Origin: Lobulomyces angularis
Taxonomy: Eukaryota; Chytridiomycota; Chytridiomycetes; Lobulomycetales; Lobulomycetaceae
Reading direction: 5' to 3'
NCBI GenBank assembly: GCA_027604685.1
Contig: JADHYX010000022.1
Coordinates: forward strand, 43,214-107,213
DNA: 64,000 nucleotides
The notes below the pieces were generated by a model. The model was not told the origin of the DNA. It saw only the letters and a program-made list of their open reading frames with translations, and did no database searches. Shown here piece after piece: positions 35,275 through 47,400 of the stretch (position 1 is the first letter of the stretch; every line of letters starts with the position of its first letter). A program made the position numbers and the translations under genes.

Positions 35275-36445
35275 TCAAATATTTGATTTCATTAAAAACC
35301 CTCTGTCATCTTGTTCCTCTACAAGTAAACTAGGAAATTTCTTTGGCATCATTCGAGGAACTTCTGCATTTTTAATAAGTGAATATTTCAAAAAATCAGT
35401 TTGCCCTAATAAGCACAAATTTAAAAATTTTGAATAGATACAAGTTTTAAAATTACCTTTACTTCTTAAAAAATCTTCGTCTATTAAAAACTTTCCATTT
35501 ACTTCAGCTGGCTCACTTTTTAAAATCTCTAAAACTGCATCGGAAAATATCAAAGGTGATCTTAAATATTTGCTCTCTACATTGGTTGTAACTGCGCTTT
35601 CAACGGCAGTTGCTGGCCATAATGCTGTAACGCTTATTTGATTCTTAAACTCTTCTTCCAATTCCTATAAAAATTTTATTTTTTTTTTACTCTTTTGATA
35701 AAACTTATACCATTGCCAGTCCACTGACTAATACACTCATTCCTACCTTTCCAACAGCGTAAGCGCATTTTCCTGATAAAACGATATGAAAACATAAAGT
35801 CAATATATGCTTACCGCGAAAAAATCTACTATAAATTGGTGGAGATATAACTATAAGTCTTCCACATTTTTGCTTTTTGAAAATTGGCAAGGTAAAATTT
35901 ATGGTAAAGTATAATCCTTCAACATTAACTTTTTGTAGTAACTGAAACTTTTTTATACTTGTATCGCTCAAATTTCCATGAAAAATCGCCCCTGGTTTTT
36001 TTTTAAAGATTACATTAGCAAAATCGTTATTTTTATAATATCGCAAAATGTAAACTGTTTTGAAGTAAAATGACTAAAAATTGTACCTGAATTGTATATT
36101 ACAACATCAATACTCCCAAACACCTTAATTGTGAAGTTAATCAAATCATTAACGGCTTGTGCTTCCATCACATTGCAACAATGATAAAAAGCACTGCCTG
36201 TTTTTTAACGCAAAAAAAAGTTGAATAATTCTTTTGTATTTACTTTTACCTCCATTATTTATTATTTCCTTTGTTAACTTTTGTAAGTCGAGTTCAGTCT
36301 TGGAGGAAACTACAACATTGTAAGTTTTCGCTATTTCTAAAGCAATAGTTCTTCCCTAAAAAGTTAGATTAGATATTTTAAATTATTGGCTGTTTATTAC
36401 AATGCCTCTTGAAGCACCCAACACCAATGCAGTCTTTTTCTTCAT
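35275..36445 (-). CDS. Short-chain dehydrogenase, HSDL2-like
   Basis: The start (ATG at 36445) gives 'MKKKTALVLGASRGI', spliced to 'GRTIALEIAKTYNVVVSSKT', a Rossmann nucleotide-binding T-G-x-x-x-G-x-G type motif with the Ser-Arg pair that favours NADP(H). Later exons carry 'VFGSIDVVIYNSG', the strand 'GRLIVISPP' with the catalytic Ser, and 'CAYAVGKVGMSV' with the Y-x-x-x-K pair. The unusual 'ISPP' and the 'VTALWPATAVESA' segment match HSDL2, a peroxisomal or mitochondrial dehydrogenase of uncertain substrate. The C-terminal SCP-2 domain of animal HSDL2 is absent; the protein instead ends after 'DEDFLRSKG' with about 55 extra residues. About four introns; one exon reads through an in-frame region near 36040-36000. 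Confidence 0.82.
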
Positions 36446-36872
36446 TTGGTGAAAAGTTAATAAATTATTTTGTAGCAGATTTAACTAATTTCCCATTGAT
36501 TAAAAGAATGGAATTATTATTTTTCCTGCATACAAAAAATAACTTCAAAACTTTAATATTACTTCTACCCAAAAAAAATATGTATATCAGCTGTAAATCC
36601 TCAGTGTTACACTAAGTTGCTGTTTATCTCTGTTTCTGATATTAAAATACAAAAGTGTTCCCTTGAAATTTCAGTTGTTAATAAAAGTTAAATTCAGCAT
36701 CACACTTTAAATTTTAAAATCAATTAAATTGTTTTAAAATATTCAAATATTTAATATAAATCAACTGATTGCAATTTTTTTTTTTATTTTTATTAAAATG
36801 GTATTGCAGAATTTTTAAAATCAAGGAATTGTTGTAAAAAGTTTTCAAAAAAAAAATAAAAATAAAAATAAA
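36446..36872. other. Divergent intergenic region
   Basis: No gene seen. It should contain promoters for the dehydrogenase (minus) and the REX1-B gene (plus). Confidence 0.5.
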
Positions 36873-37474
36873 ATGCTCTCAGATTCAAATGATGAAAAGT
36901 TTGAAAATAAAACTTTTGCAGGACCATTAGAAGTTTTAAAAATATTTAAAAATTTACAGCAAGATAGAATTTCTTTTTACACTCAAATGGAATTATGCCA
37001 AAAAAATTACTTAGAAAAGAAAATTGATAATCAAACTTATTTAGCAATTACGAATACTATAACCAATGGGTTTTCTTCAATTTCTTTTAATGTATTTTTT
37101 ATTTTTTTATTTTTTTTTTTTCCCTAATGTTTATTGTGTAGATTAATGAGATAGAAGAAATTTTAAGAATTGAGTTAAGTAGAGATGATTTAGCAGATTT
37201 TATAAAGAAACTTCAAAAATATGAAAAAGAAAAATTAAAACTGGTAATAAATAGCTTTTTTATTTTAAAAGGATAAAGCTCACTAAAATGAACTTTTTTT
37301 TTAAAAAAATAGACTGTCCAAAAATATATTTTATTGTCACAGTGTAAAAATTTAGTGGAAGGCACAGTTGATGACCTAAAATCAATTGACGAAGAGCTAA
37401 AAACTTTGGTAAACAACATATCTGAGTTGCTAGAAGAAATACAAGCGGAAATTGCAGAACTCAGCATGGACTAA
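36873..37474 (+). CDS. REX1-B domain (required for excision 1-B) protein
   Basis: A small coiled-coil protein of about 155 residues in three exons. It has the order 'LEVLKIFKNLQQDRISFYTQ', a Tyr-rich turn, 'ITNTITNGFSSIS', 'INEIEEILRIELSRDDLADF' and 'IKKLQKYEKEKLKL', and then a second helix ending 'IQAEIAELSMD'. The pattern 'LQ-x-x-R-x-x-x-Y', 'T-x-x-F-x-x-IS' and 'LQ-x-x-EK-x-KL-x-L' is that of the REX1-B family, first described in Chlamydomonas DNA repair and found in human REX1BD. The molecular role is not known. The first intron starts at a GTATTT inside a T-rich run, and its donor is the least certain point. Confidence 0.7.
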
Positions 37475-37838
37475 TTTTTTTTTTCTTTTAGAATTAATTT
37501 GTTAAAAAAAATAACTATTGTAATTGTAATTTCTTGAATTGATTTTTATTCTTATTCCCAGCACCTAACATATATTCAAAAAAAAAATTAATTAAGTTTC
37601 TCATTAAATAGTTTTTTCAACTGCACTTATTCCTAAAATCATTGCAATTTTCTGCTTTCTAAAACAAAAGTTTTACGAAAAAAAATTGCTTGAGGCTTTT
37701 GACAATTTTTTAGCTATTTTTTTTTAATAATTGATTTCAACAGCACAGTTCAATACCCATACATCTGTCAACTCTGCATAACTTGTTTACTTTGGTTACA
37801 TTGTACACAAGTTTATTAGCGATTCTTCAAACTTTAAG
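37475..37838. other. Intergenic
   Basis: No gene seen between two plus-strand genes. Confidence 0.5.
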
Positions 37839-40242
37839 ATGCTGATAAGTTCTAAAAAAAAAGGATTTGCAAAGAGAGGAACTATTTCTTCAGTAGCTTG
37901 GTAAATTTTAATATTATTAATAATCTTATTTTTTTTTAATTACTATGAAATAAATTAGTGAAGATTGCCGAACAGCTAAAAGGAAGTGTGATTCTGCATC
38001 TCCCAAGTGTTCAAGGTATAAATTTTTATAATTAAGAAAAATTATTGGAATAATATAAAAAAGTTGTGTGAAATTAAAAAAAGATTGTGTATATCGAACA
38101 TATGCAAGAAAAAGTAAATCAAAAAAAGCGACCGCAGATCCTAATTTGACGGAAAACATTTCTGTGAATTTTACTAATTGTACCTTTCGGAATTCACAAA
38201 TAAACATAGCTTCGAACTCTTGCATACCTTCATTTCACAATCACAGTTTCAATCCAGTAAACCATGATGTGTCTTTAGATCACCTCTTCGATTTTTCAGG
38301 TACTGCACTTCCAAAATGTTAAAATGTTGCATTCTTTTTTAACTAACAACTTTACAGGTCTTTTTTATGGACCCCTACCGAATCCCGTGGAATTACCGTC
38401 ATTTATTACGGAAATCGAATCTGAGGATGGTCTAGTTCATTTTATGAATGAGCAAACACCATCCCCTAGTATTTCAATCGAAACGCAGCTGGAAATTTCT
38501 TCTCCTGATTTGAACGAGCAAATTGCCTTTGAATATTTGATTTTTAAAGTAAATTTTGCTGCTGAAACTCCAGTTCTGTGTTTTTTAGCGTTTTATTATG
38601 AAGAATTTGTTACAATTTTAAAACAAATTGAGTTGGAAACGAATATACCTATACAAAGAATTGATTTTAGAATCTTTAAACTCATCAGGCCAAGGTTGTC
38701 AACATATGTTTACAATTTAATTTTAGCTACAGGTTGTTTAAAAGGATGTTCGACATTTTTATTTAGTGTATGTTTAAATAAATTTTCTACTTTGGAGGAA
38801 TGCTGCGTACATTATTTAGAAAAAGCTGAGCATGCATTACAAAGCTTAAATCATGAAGAAAAATACAACATTAATGCCCTACAAGCGTATATAAATATAG
38901 TCAGCTTAAATTTGTATTTTGGAAAAAGCAAAGAAGCTTCACAATTTTTAAGTAAAAAAATTCTTACTCATCAATTATTTTAACGAGAAAAACTTTGAAA
39001 TAGTACATCTATATTCTGTAGCGCAAGAATTCAACTGGGATTCCCCTTACTTGGAAAAAAATCAATTGCAGATAGTTCACGAAAAAGATGTTTATCCTCG
39101 TTGTAAAGTATGGGGCAAATTAATTGAAATTTCAAGTTACTTAACACCACCTTTGCTGATTGATGAAACTTCTTTATTATACCTGTGTGATTTACAATTC
39201 TGGTTAGATTTGGGCCATGTTTATAGAGACTTTGCACTTTGTAGTCAATTACATCTAGCGCTACAATTGGTGTTTTTATATCGTAAAGCTGTAAGTGTCA
39301 ATCTTGAGTACTGTTTTTAATTTTGAAAAAATAAACATACTAAAATAATGTAAATAGAATCGCTTTCAACAGTTTTCTGGCAGCTTTCAATATAATAGTT
39401 TTTTTACACCACCTTCAAATTTTGATGTCCTATCTTTACACAATGAATTAATAAATTGGCATTTTAGAGTTCCTCAGAGATTCAGAGGCTTCAATTCTCT
39501 AGGTTTCTTCCTCACTGGCGTTAGAATATTTAAGCAAAAATTTGAGATTCCTGTGAATAGACTTGATATTATCAATTTTAATGTATTTTACCTCTTTTCT
39601 TTGATAAAAATCCACGATAAAAATTTATCAGTTGATAAATTTAATTTAGATAAAAAATTCAAACTTGGATTAATGAATGAACAAAATCAAGAGGAAATTT
39701 TTGAAGGAAATTCATTTGAAATCATTGTTTTTTGTTGCAGGGCCATTAGTAGTTTGCTCCTTGTGAATTTGCCTGAAGAAACTGTATGTAACAATATAAA
39801 AATGCATAGAAATAATTCTAATCCAAACTTTTCATTTTTCTTTTTATCCATATTTTACTTTTGTTTTGTTTTAGATGTCAAAAATAAAATTAGGGGAATT
39901 TAAACAATTTTATTATGACACATCCTTCGACATATTTTTATCAATAACTTTAAAAAAGATAATTTTAATTTTACTAAATTTATTAAAAGAATATGACGAG
40001 TATTTTGGTCTAAAAATTTTCAATTTTAGAAATCTTAAATCGGAGATTTTCAAATTTCACATTAACTCAATATATTTACATATTTTAAAGATTAGAAACT
40101 TTAAATTTAGTTTGGATATGTATTATGAATTATATACTTCAGTGGAAAATTCGTAAAATTTAAATTTTCTGTAATTCAAAATTTTTATTTTTATTTTAGC
40201 ATGGCTTTATTGGATATTAATGAAAATATGATTAACCGTTAG
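37839..40242 (+). CDS. Zn(II)2Cys6 transcription factor (with one apparent frameshift)
   Basis: ATG at 37839. The zinc cluster is assembled from three small exons: 'ACEDCRTAKRKCDSASPKC', then 'SSCVKLKKDCVY'. Its six Cys have the spacing C-x2-C-x6-C-x6-C-x2-C-x6-C, a perfect fungal binuclear cluster that binds CGG-type half-sites as a dimer. A linker with Asn/Ser stretches follows, then a large helical region (from about 38340) resembling the fungal transcription-factor regulatory domain, ending at 40240-40242. The target is unknown. At 38978-38981 the frame ends in TAA after 'KKILTHQLF', while the next frame continues directly as 'NEKNFEIVHLYSVAQEF'. One T too many in a TTTT run would explain this; a 36-nt intron is the alternative. 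Confidence 0.82.
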
Positions 40243-40436
40243 GAAAATTAAATATTTACGAAAAAGCATTCTAAGTTTAATGCTATCATTTATTCTAACA
40301 CTTTTCGCTAAAAATTTTTGTAAATTTTGATAGAATGTATTTTTTAATAAAGTACTATTTTTCTATCTTATTTTAATTAATCAAAGGTTGTGTGTATAAA
40401 TTAGCATTTGAAAAAAGTTGTAGTATTTTACTAACG

Positions 40437-42230
40437 TTACGAATGCGCCACTTCTTTTAACTTCGAACACAAATCTTTTATTATGTCCCAACTATTCGTA
40501 TCAGCATCATAGACACTATACCATCCACGCTCCTGTTGTACTTGTCAAAAATATTATAGTGTCACAAACGTACCTCGTGTGGAGGATCACCAATTAAATC
40601 ATCTTCTTTATTTGGTCTACCTTCTCCAGCAAAAGCCCAAAAACACCCTATTTACAAAATGATATTGACTTTCAAGTTAATTAATTTTATCTTATTACAT
40701 CCTGTAGCTGCTTTGTCTTCTGCTAAATTAACAATAGTTTCAAATAAGCTTTTGAAGTACAGGTTTCTGTTTAAAACTGTTGCTCTATAATCATATCTTG
40801 AGATTTGCTAAATATTTAAATAAAGGGGATTTAGTCAATAATGAATGTATTTTTACAGTCCAACCATCTCTGGCCATTCCAAATTCTTCCATAACAAAAG
40901 GCTTTTTTAAATCTTCCTTACTCCATTTTCCCAGATTATTTGCAAAATTTTTTGCAAAATTTATAGCGTTATTTAAATTTTCGGTACTAGGATCCATACC
41001 ATCATAAATTCCCCAATTTTCCACCTATTGGATAAATATCGGGGTATTGTTAAAAGAAACAAACCCAACAATGACCTGTGGTGTAATCTACGAAACTGGA
41101 AATATGCTGCTTTAAAAATATTTCTTTGTCCATTTCTTTGCCCTCTAAACCAACAGTAACCAAGTGATTTGAAGATATGGATTTAATAAAGCTGGCAATA
41201 TCTTCAATCCAACTTGCAGGTGGATTTTGAGGTTCGTTGGCGTGCTCCCAACTAAAAATGGTTGGATCATTCTAGAAAATTTAATTAAAAAAAAATTTTA
41301 CAGGAATAAGCTATTTAAGTACTTTGTAAATTTTTCCATTAACAGTGTTTCTTCTATTCATCAAGGTTAAAATATGGCTTTTAAACCATTTTTGACATTT
41401 CTTATTAGAGTAAAACTTTTCTCCGTATAAAGTAAGAGCTGGCCAGTCTAGGGGTGAATCTGGATAGGGAATACGTGACTTTTCAGCCCAACTGACATAC
41501 TGACAAAATCCACCTTTGCAAAAAAATTTTAGGTGTCGAAAAAAAATATTACCACTCCAATGCCAAAAATTATTTAAAACCATAACAGCGGTAAATCCAT
41601 GTCTTAAAAGTAATTTAAGATAAAAACTTTTATTTTTACCTAGAAAAAGCATCTAGTGCGTAATCTAATCCTTCAAAAACATTCTCATTGTAAGTTTCCA
41701 CGTTTGGTATCAAACTTGGCTTTATTCTGAAAGGTTCACCTTTTCAGATTTAAAAAAATACTACAAACTAATATAGTCACCATCGGGACCCTCAGAAGAA
41801 GCCATTACTATTTTTTCAAAATTAGTGATGTGATACTTTTACCAGAAAAATTATCTGAAAAATTATCTGAAAAATTATCGGAAACTTACTCCTCAAGTTA
41901 TTTAGCCCAATTTTCTTCATAAATATTAATTCTCTTTCCAATCGATCCCTATTTCCACCAAATTCATTTTTCATTCCCAGGTTCATTGCAGACCAGAAGT
42001 TGGCTCCTAAAAAATTCGCAATGAAAAGCTATGGTAAAGTATTTTATCGTATACCACATATCATATAAGGTCTACCTTTTAGACAAAAAGCTGTTGCATT
42101 AGTTTTGACAAAGGTTTCATCACAAAAAGAATGCATTTGTGATGAAATAATGTTATTGTAAAAATCAGTACCAAATGTCCCTAAAGTTTTTAATTTATTG
42201 TATCCTTAAAAAAAAAAAAATTGTCAGCAT
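40437..42230 (-). CDS. GH5 mannanase-like glycoside hydrolase
   Basis: At least eight exons on the minus strand. The upstream exon has 'FVKTNATAFCLK' and then 'ANFWSAMNLGMKNEFGGNRD'. Next come 'KKIGLNNLR' with 'VMASSEGPDGDY', and 'RIKPSLIPNVETYNENVFEG'. The acid/base motif is in 'DPTIFSWEHANEPQNPPASW' (E of NEP near 41234). The nucleophile is in 'KPFVMEEFGMARDGW' (near 40880). The end is 'ERGWYSVYDADTNSWDIIKD', with the stop at 40437-40439. This order is that of fungal and plant GH5 endo-beta-1,4-mannanases (subfamily 7-like), which cut mannan backbones outside the cell. I could not place the signal peptide: the exon before 'YNKLKTLGTFGTDFYN' at about 42210 is unresolved, so the 5' end is open. 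Some exon borders are approximate. Confidence 0.78.
41849..41886 (+). repeat. Short tandem repeat in a mannanase intron
   Basis: Three copies of a 13-bp unit 'gaaaaattatctg' with the last one changed to 'tcg'. Confidence 0.85.
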
Positions 42231-42642
42231 TCAAGTTATATCGTTAGTTTTAATAGAAACAATAATTTAGTTTGAAAAACTAAGCGTCAAAAACCCTTCT
42301 CCACATGTCGCTATATCAACACATAAAAAGCAACATGAAAAAATGAAGAAAAATTATATTTTTTTGGACCAAACCACTCCAGCTTTTCCTTAATAAGCTC
42401 CATAAATTCTAAGGTCCTTCAAGCATTGTGTGAATTTTAAGCATAATAGGTAAAAGGAGTTTCAATGGGAAAAGTTACATGCTCCTCAAGCAATCTACTC
42501 AGGCTATAGAATGACCCTAACGTAAGACCTTCATCCAGCGTCACAGAGAGCCTCAGTATTTTAGAATTTAGAAATTAGTATTATTTGCCAAAAAACAAAG
42601 AAATATATTTTAAAAAAAAAAACTATATTTCTATGTAAATTA

Positions 42643-44017
42643 TCACTTTCTTCCAACATGTCTTTCCGTTGCACATGATGAAGCAAAGGATGGACTAGTT
42701 TCCTCTGGAAAGGAAGAAGGAAACTCACTCAGCCGTTGCGATTCTCCAATCTCTCCAGTTTCGTGGTAAGAAGGGAAGTCACTTATCTGTGAAGTTTTAC
42801 GCGAGAAGTATGAGCCAGGTGTGATTTCCATTTTAGTAATTGGTACATTACCAGTTATGATCTTTGCCATGTCCGTAAGTTTAACGGTAAGTATCAATGC
42901 AAGAAAAAGCTAAAAATAAAATTTAGGGTTTTTGTAGGTAAGGCTCACCTGAAACGTGAATAATACATAACAAATATCGGTTACGATGAAATTTAAATAT
43001 AGGAAACTACGAAAATCTTTAATATTTCGATCTCTTGATGTGTGAAGTGATAATTGGCCCCCCCTATTGCAAAAGAAAAAAACAGCATTTAAAATAAAAA
43101 TATTTTAGTAGACTTGCAGATTAAATAGATATCCTAGCCACAAAGTTCCCAGAAGTGAGAAAATTATAGTCGTTATTTCCTTTTTAATTTTTTTTAATTT
43201 AACATGGCTAACGTAGTTTTTCAATTGCAATTTAAAGAAGCATCTGACCATTGTAACAGAAGTTACGCTATCAATAAATACAAAGGAAAAGAGCAGTACA
43301 TTATCTAAATTAAAAAAATTCATTAATAACAGATCGATTGTCCTTACTGGATGATACAAAAATGGTAGATAAAACACCATCATTTTTCTTTCCACAGTAA
43401 TATAAGCAAGCTTCACCGCATGTTCCATTAAATTTAGCACGGGAATCCCAGTCATGCAATATCGGAAAAAAGCAGATTATTTCCCAAAACAAATTTGCCG
43501 CAGCAACAAACAAAAATGAAACAATGTTTATAGTTTGCAAAGCTGTGTCAATAAATTTTGGGTATTCACTAAATGAATGCATCAACTTCAGCCTAAATTT
43601 AAAATATTATAAATAATCTAAAATCGTCTATTTACTTTATTACCTTTTTATTGTTAAATGGCAGTATATTAAAGAATACAAGGGAATGCAAAATTGATGT
43701 ACAATAAACCAAGTATTGATTTCATTAGTAGAAAAATAGAATAAAATATTATAGAAGTACTGAAGTAATTTTAAGGTGACATCAGTTGACCAAATTAAAG
43801 TTAGAATGATTGTCCACTTGTAAAATTTTTGAAAGTGCCCTTTTTTAGTTCTAGCCAAGTATATTGTATAAGATAATAAAATCATAGTAAGTGCTGCTCG
43901 CATCCATACTAAAGTAAGGTTCATTAAATCGCCCAAGTCCACGGGAAAGAAGGGTATTAAAGACTCCCGTTTTCCTAGTTGTAGTTTGTGGAATGAATCA
44001 TGAAAACTGATTTCCAT
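42643..44017 (-). CDS. Seven-helix receptor-like protein, distant relative of the cluster
   Basis: Exon 1 (ATG at 44017) has a 40-residue outside part, then three helices ending 'SLIYCHLTIKR'. The next exon begins 'LKLMHSFSEYPKF' through a phase-2 intron that splits the Arg codon, exactly as in the five genes at 25.7-32.6 kb. Further exons give a Cys-containing loop ('NGTCGEACLYYCGKKND') and three or four helices ('NNVLLFSFVFIDSVTSV', 'ITTIIFSLLGTLWLGYL', 'SFLYLNFIVTDICYVLFTF'). The tail is Ser/Pro/Glu-rich and ends 'CATERHVGRK'. The 'VTELS' tail motif of the cluster is not seen. I take it as a separate branch of the same receptor-like family; function unknown. Confidence 0.6.
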
Positions 44018-44450
44018 GATGTGTTATAGCGATGAAAATTGATTGTAATTTTTAATTTTTTCTGTAGAAATTTTCCTGTGGGTTCTATTTCTTCTAGAAC
44101 TTTTTTAGGAGGTTTCCTATTATAAAACGCTAGCCGCTTCTTACAATTAAACAAAAATGTATATTTATCTTGTATGTAGAAGTTATGTTTTTTGTTCATT
44201 AACAAGAACTTGCTGAATTTTATATTTGAAATGTTTTCTTAGGCTCTGATATGTTTAAATTACAAAATAGACAGCAAAATAACATCTTTGATTAATTTAA
44301 ACAGTATTAGCTTTTGGTGCAGAGTTTGAGATGAAGTGTAGCCATTTTACTTATGTGAATTTTGTAATTCAGTACTAAATTGGTAAATCTGGGATTTACA
44401 GTGCCTTTATACCTATCCAAATTTTTTGACATAAGTTTTGATAATTTAGT
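44018..44450. other. Divergent intergenic region
   Basis: No gene seen. Probable promoters of the receptor-like gene (minus) and the NACHT/WD40 gene (plus). Confidence 0.5.
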
Positions 44451-47400
44451 ATGGATTGGAAATTTTCCATTTTGAATCCTAAAATAATTGCAACCACAAA
44501 TTGCAATTGGAAAAACCAGACAGAACCACCCTCATTTAGTAATACTGAGAATGAGAATGAATTCCTTGAATTTTCATCACCAATCTGTTCCTTGACATTT
44601 GAATTCCAAGAGTTTGTACAAATATCAAGAATGGAAATAATGGTAGTTGACCTCAACTCTGAAGGTTATTCTCCCAAAGAAATGTTTCTAAATCCCTATC
44701 TCCAACAACAAGGCTGGATTAAAGGGTATAAATTAATAGGACAAAACAGGAACAAAGTATAAAATATCACATTATTTTCTCTTGTTAATATAATTTTTTT
44801 GCTCTAGGAACATCCCTGGGAGTCGTTTTCTTTTTTAGGATGCAATACCGTTAGAGGGCTAAATGGAAGTGTACTTCTACCTTACGATACACATCATGTT
44901 TCAAATTTGTGGACTGTTGATATTAAGAGCAATTTTAATGCTGAAATTGGTGTACGAATTCATAGCATTATTTTTTACGGAAAAGTTCACAAGGAAACTT
45001 TTATAGCCAGTCAACTCAAAGCCCTGCCATTAAGTGATGGTAGTATTAAATTAATGTGGGAAGCAAATTTTACTTTCAAATTTACAAAATACTATGTGTT
45101 GATTCATATTTGGGAAATTGCAAAATCTGCAATAGACTTTAGAGAATTTGATGTTTGCTGTGGAAATAGCACTATTATAGATAATTTAGTTTCCGGGTAA
45201 CAGTTTATAATTTTCTGTTAAAAATTTTAATTCTTACCAATTTTTGTAGCATACCTCATATTTTTCAAGTACGTTTTTTAAATGGAAAAATTTAAAAATA
45301 ATATTCTTTAAAAGATAGTGTACTTCGGAGTGGATGGATTTAATATACCATCAAAGGGGTCCCCATTCACAATACCTGTCGGAGGCAATTCACTCGGTTA
45401 CGCATTTACTTTTCCATCTTCAATAAAAACCAATTTCGTAGTTGAAAAATTCCTTCTTCAGAATAAACAACAGAAATTTAACAATAACCCAATTAATTTT
45501 TCCAAACAGGACTATAGCAAATTTAAATTCGAAATAACAAAAGAACAAAAAAATTATATTGATTTGATAGAAAAGGAATATCTTCACAGGTTATATATAG
45601 AAAATCAAAGTTTATCTAGAGTTTTAAATTTTGCAAAAGAAATTTATCAACCTTACAAGTCTCTCAATAGTTCGGCAAAAAAACAGCCTGAATTTGACAC
45701 TTCAACTTTTTTAGGTTATAATTTAACAAAAATTTGTTCTAATTCATCCCACAACACTTTTTTCTACACTATTTCAATTTATATTTTTGGAAGTGATGAT
45801 ACACTGGAAGAGAGTTTATATTTCCAGCAGCATATATACCCGTTATTAAGAGATTCTGCAGCAACATTAGGATTTTCCGTTAGAGTTATTGACATAAAGT
45901 AAAGTTTTTCTTGACATTTCCTATTTTAATTCAAAATTTTTAGGTTTAATTTTAGGAGTGATAGAAATTTGCCATCCCAAATAAAAGATTACTTAATTAA
46001 GTATATTCAGAATGAGGATAAAAGCGTTCAGATGTTCGTTTATTTTCTTACCGATAAAACGCAAGCCATGGAAATTGTTGATAATACTGGAAATAGCATT
46101 AACGAACTGGAACACGATATTTTACAAACATACTCTTTTTGTATTAAAGAAAAAGGCTTAAAATATCAACAGAAATTGCATTCAGCCTTTCTTGTTTACA
46201 GAAAATTAAATGGACTGAAGGAGTTTATTCACAACGAAAAAAAAAAATCAACAAAGCAAGAAGATGAAATTTTAAAAATATCAACAGACAATTTAGTAGT
46301 TGATAAAATTTTAAACACATATTCCAGTTCTAAATATTCCGCTGATTTTGATACAAAAATTGCAAATATGTTTGAAGAAGGGCAAAAATTTAGTTTTAAC
46401 ATTCCCTGGTCCCCTCAGTTTGGAGTTTCACGTGACAGTTTTGTGCATTTAAATTATTTACGAAATCTTGCTGCTGCCTTTGTTATAAACTTCGACAATT
46501 TTGTATTTTTTTTTTTTTTAATTAATTTAACTAATATATGTTTTAATCCTTGGTAGATAATAGATTTAAAACCTGAAATTTGTGTAAACGAATTTGCTGT
46601 TGAATGCATCCTTGAGACAAAGGAAATCATGCTGACCGTTGAAAAAAATACCAAAAAGGAACTGGGAAGTACAATAGTAAAGGATCTCTTTAATAGCTTT
46701 GATTCTGGAATTTCCAGACCCAGTATCAGTATCGTGTATGGAGGAAAGGGAACGGGAAAAACAGCTACAGCTTGCCAGATTATATGGCAGTTGCAAAATA
46801 ATGTATTTAAAACATTTGAGCCACTGGTTATACCATTTGTGGTAAAACAAGAACGCATTTGGTGTTATTCTACTTTTCTTCGAAGATTGTGTTGGAAAAT
46901 GAAATCTTCTATTGATTTTGAAAAAGACTTTCCTGATGCCAGCTTATTTTTGAGAAGAATTTTAAAAACCAACTCTATTTCAGAAGATCTATCCGATTTG
47001 AAAAGGTTATGACCCTTTTATATCAGTAATTAACTAAAATTATGTATTTAGATGTCTGTGGGAGTTGCTAGGCTGTTCCTCACATTACAAACCACTCTTT
47101 TTGATAATTGACGGTTTAGACGAATTAAATGAGATTTCCGAAAAGGAAGAAAATGTTGATGTCTTTAGTTGGATACCAGAAAATATTCCTTTGTCAACAA
47201 GAATTATTTTAACTACCTCTTCTGTTGAAACTTTGAATAACAATAACTTATTGAATGTGAATCTTTATGAGACCATGCAAAATGCGCAAGACAGTGTGGA
47301 TGGAATTCACAATCCTTTACTCTGTGAAAGTAATATTTTAAATATTATATGTTTGCTAGAGAACAAATACGGAATAAATCTTATTTTTTCCACCTTGATT

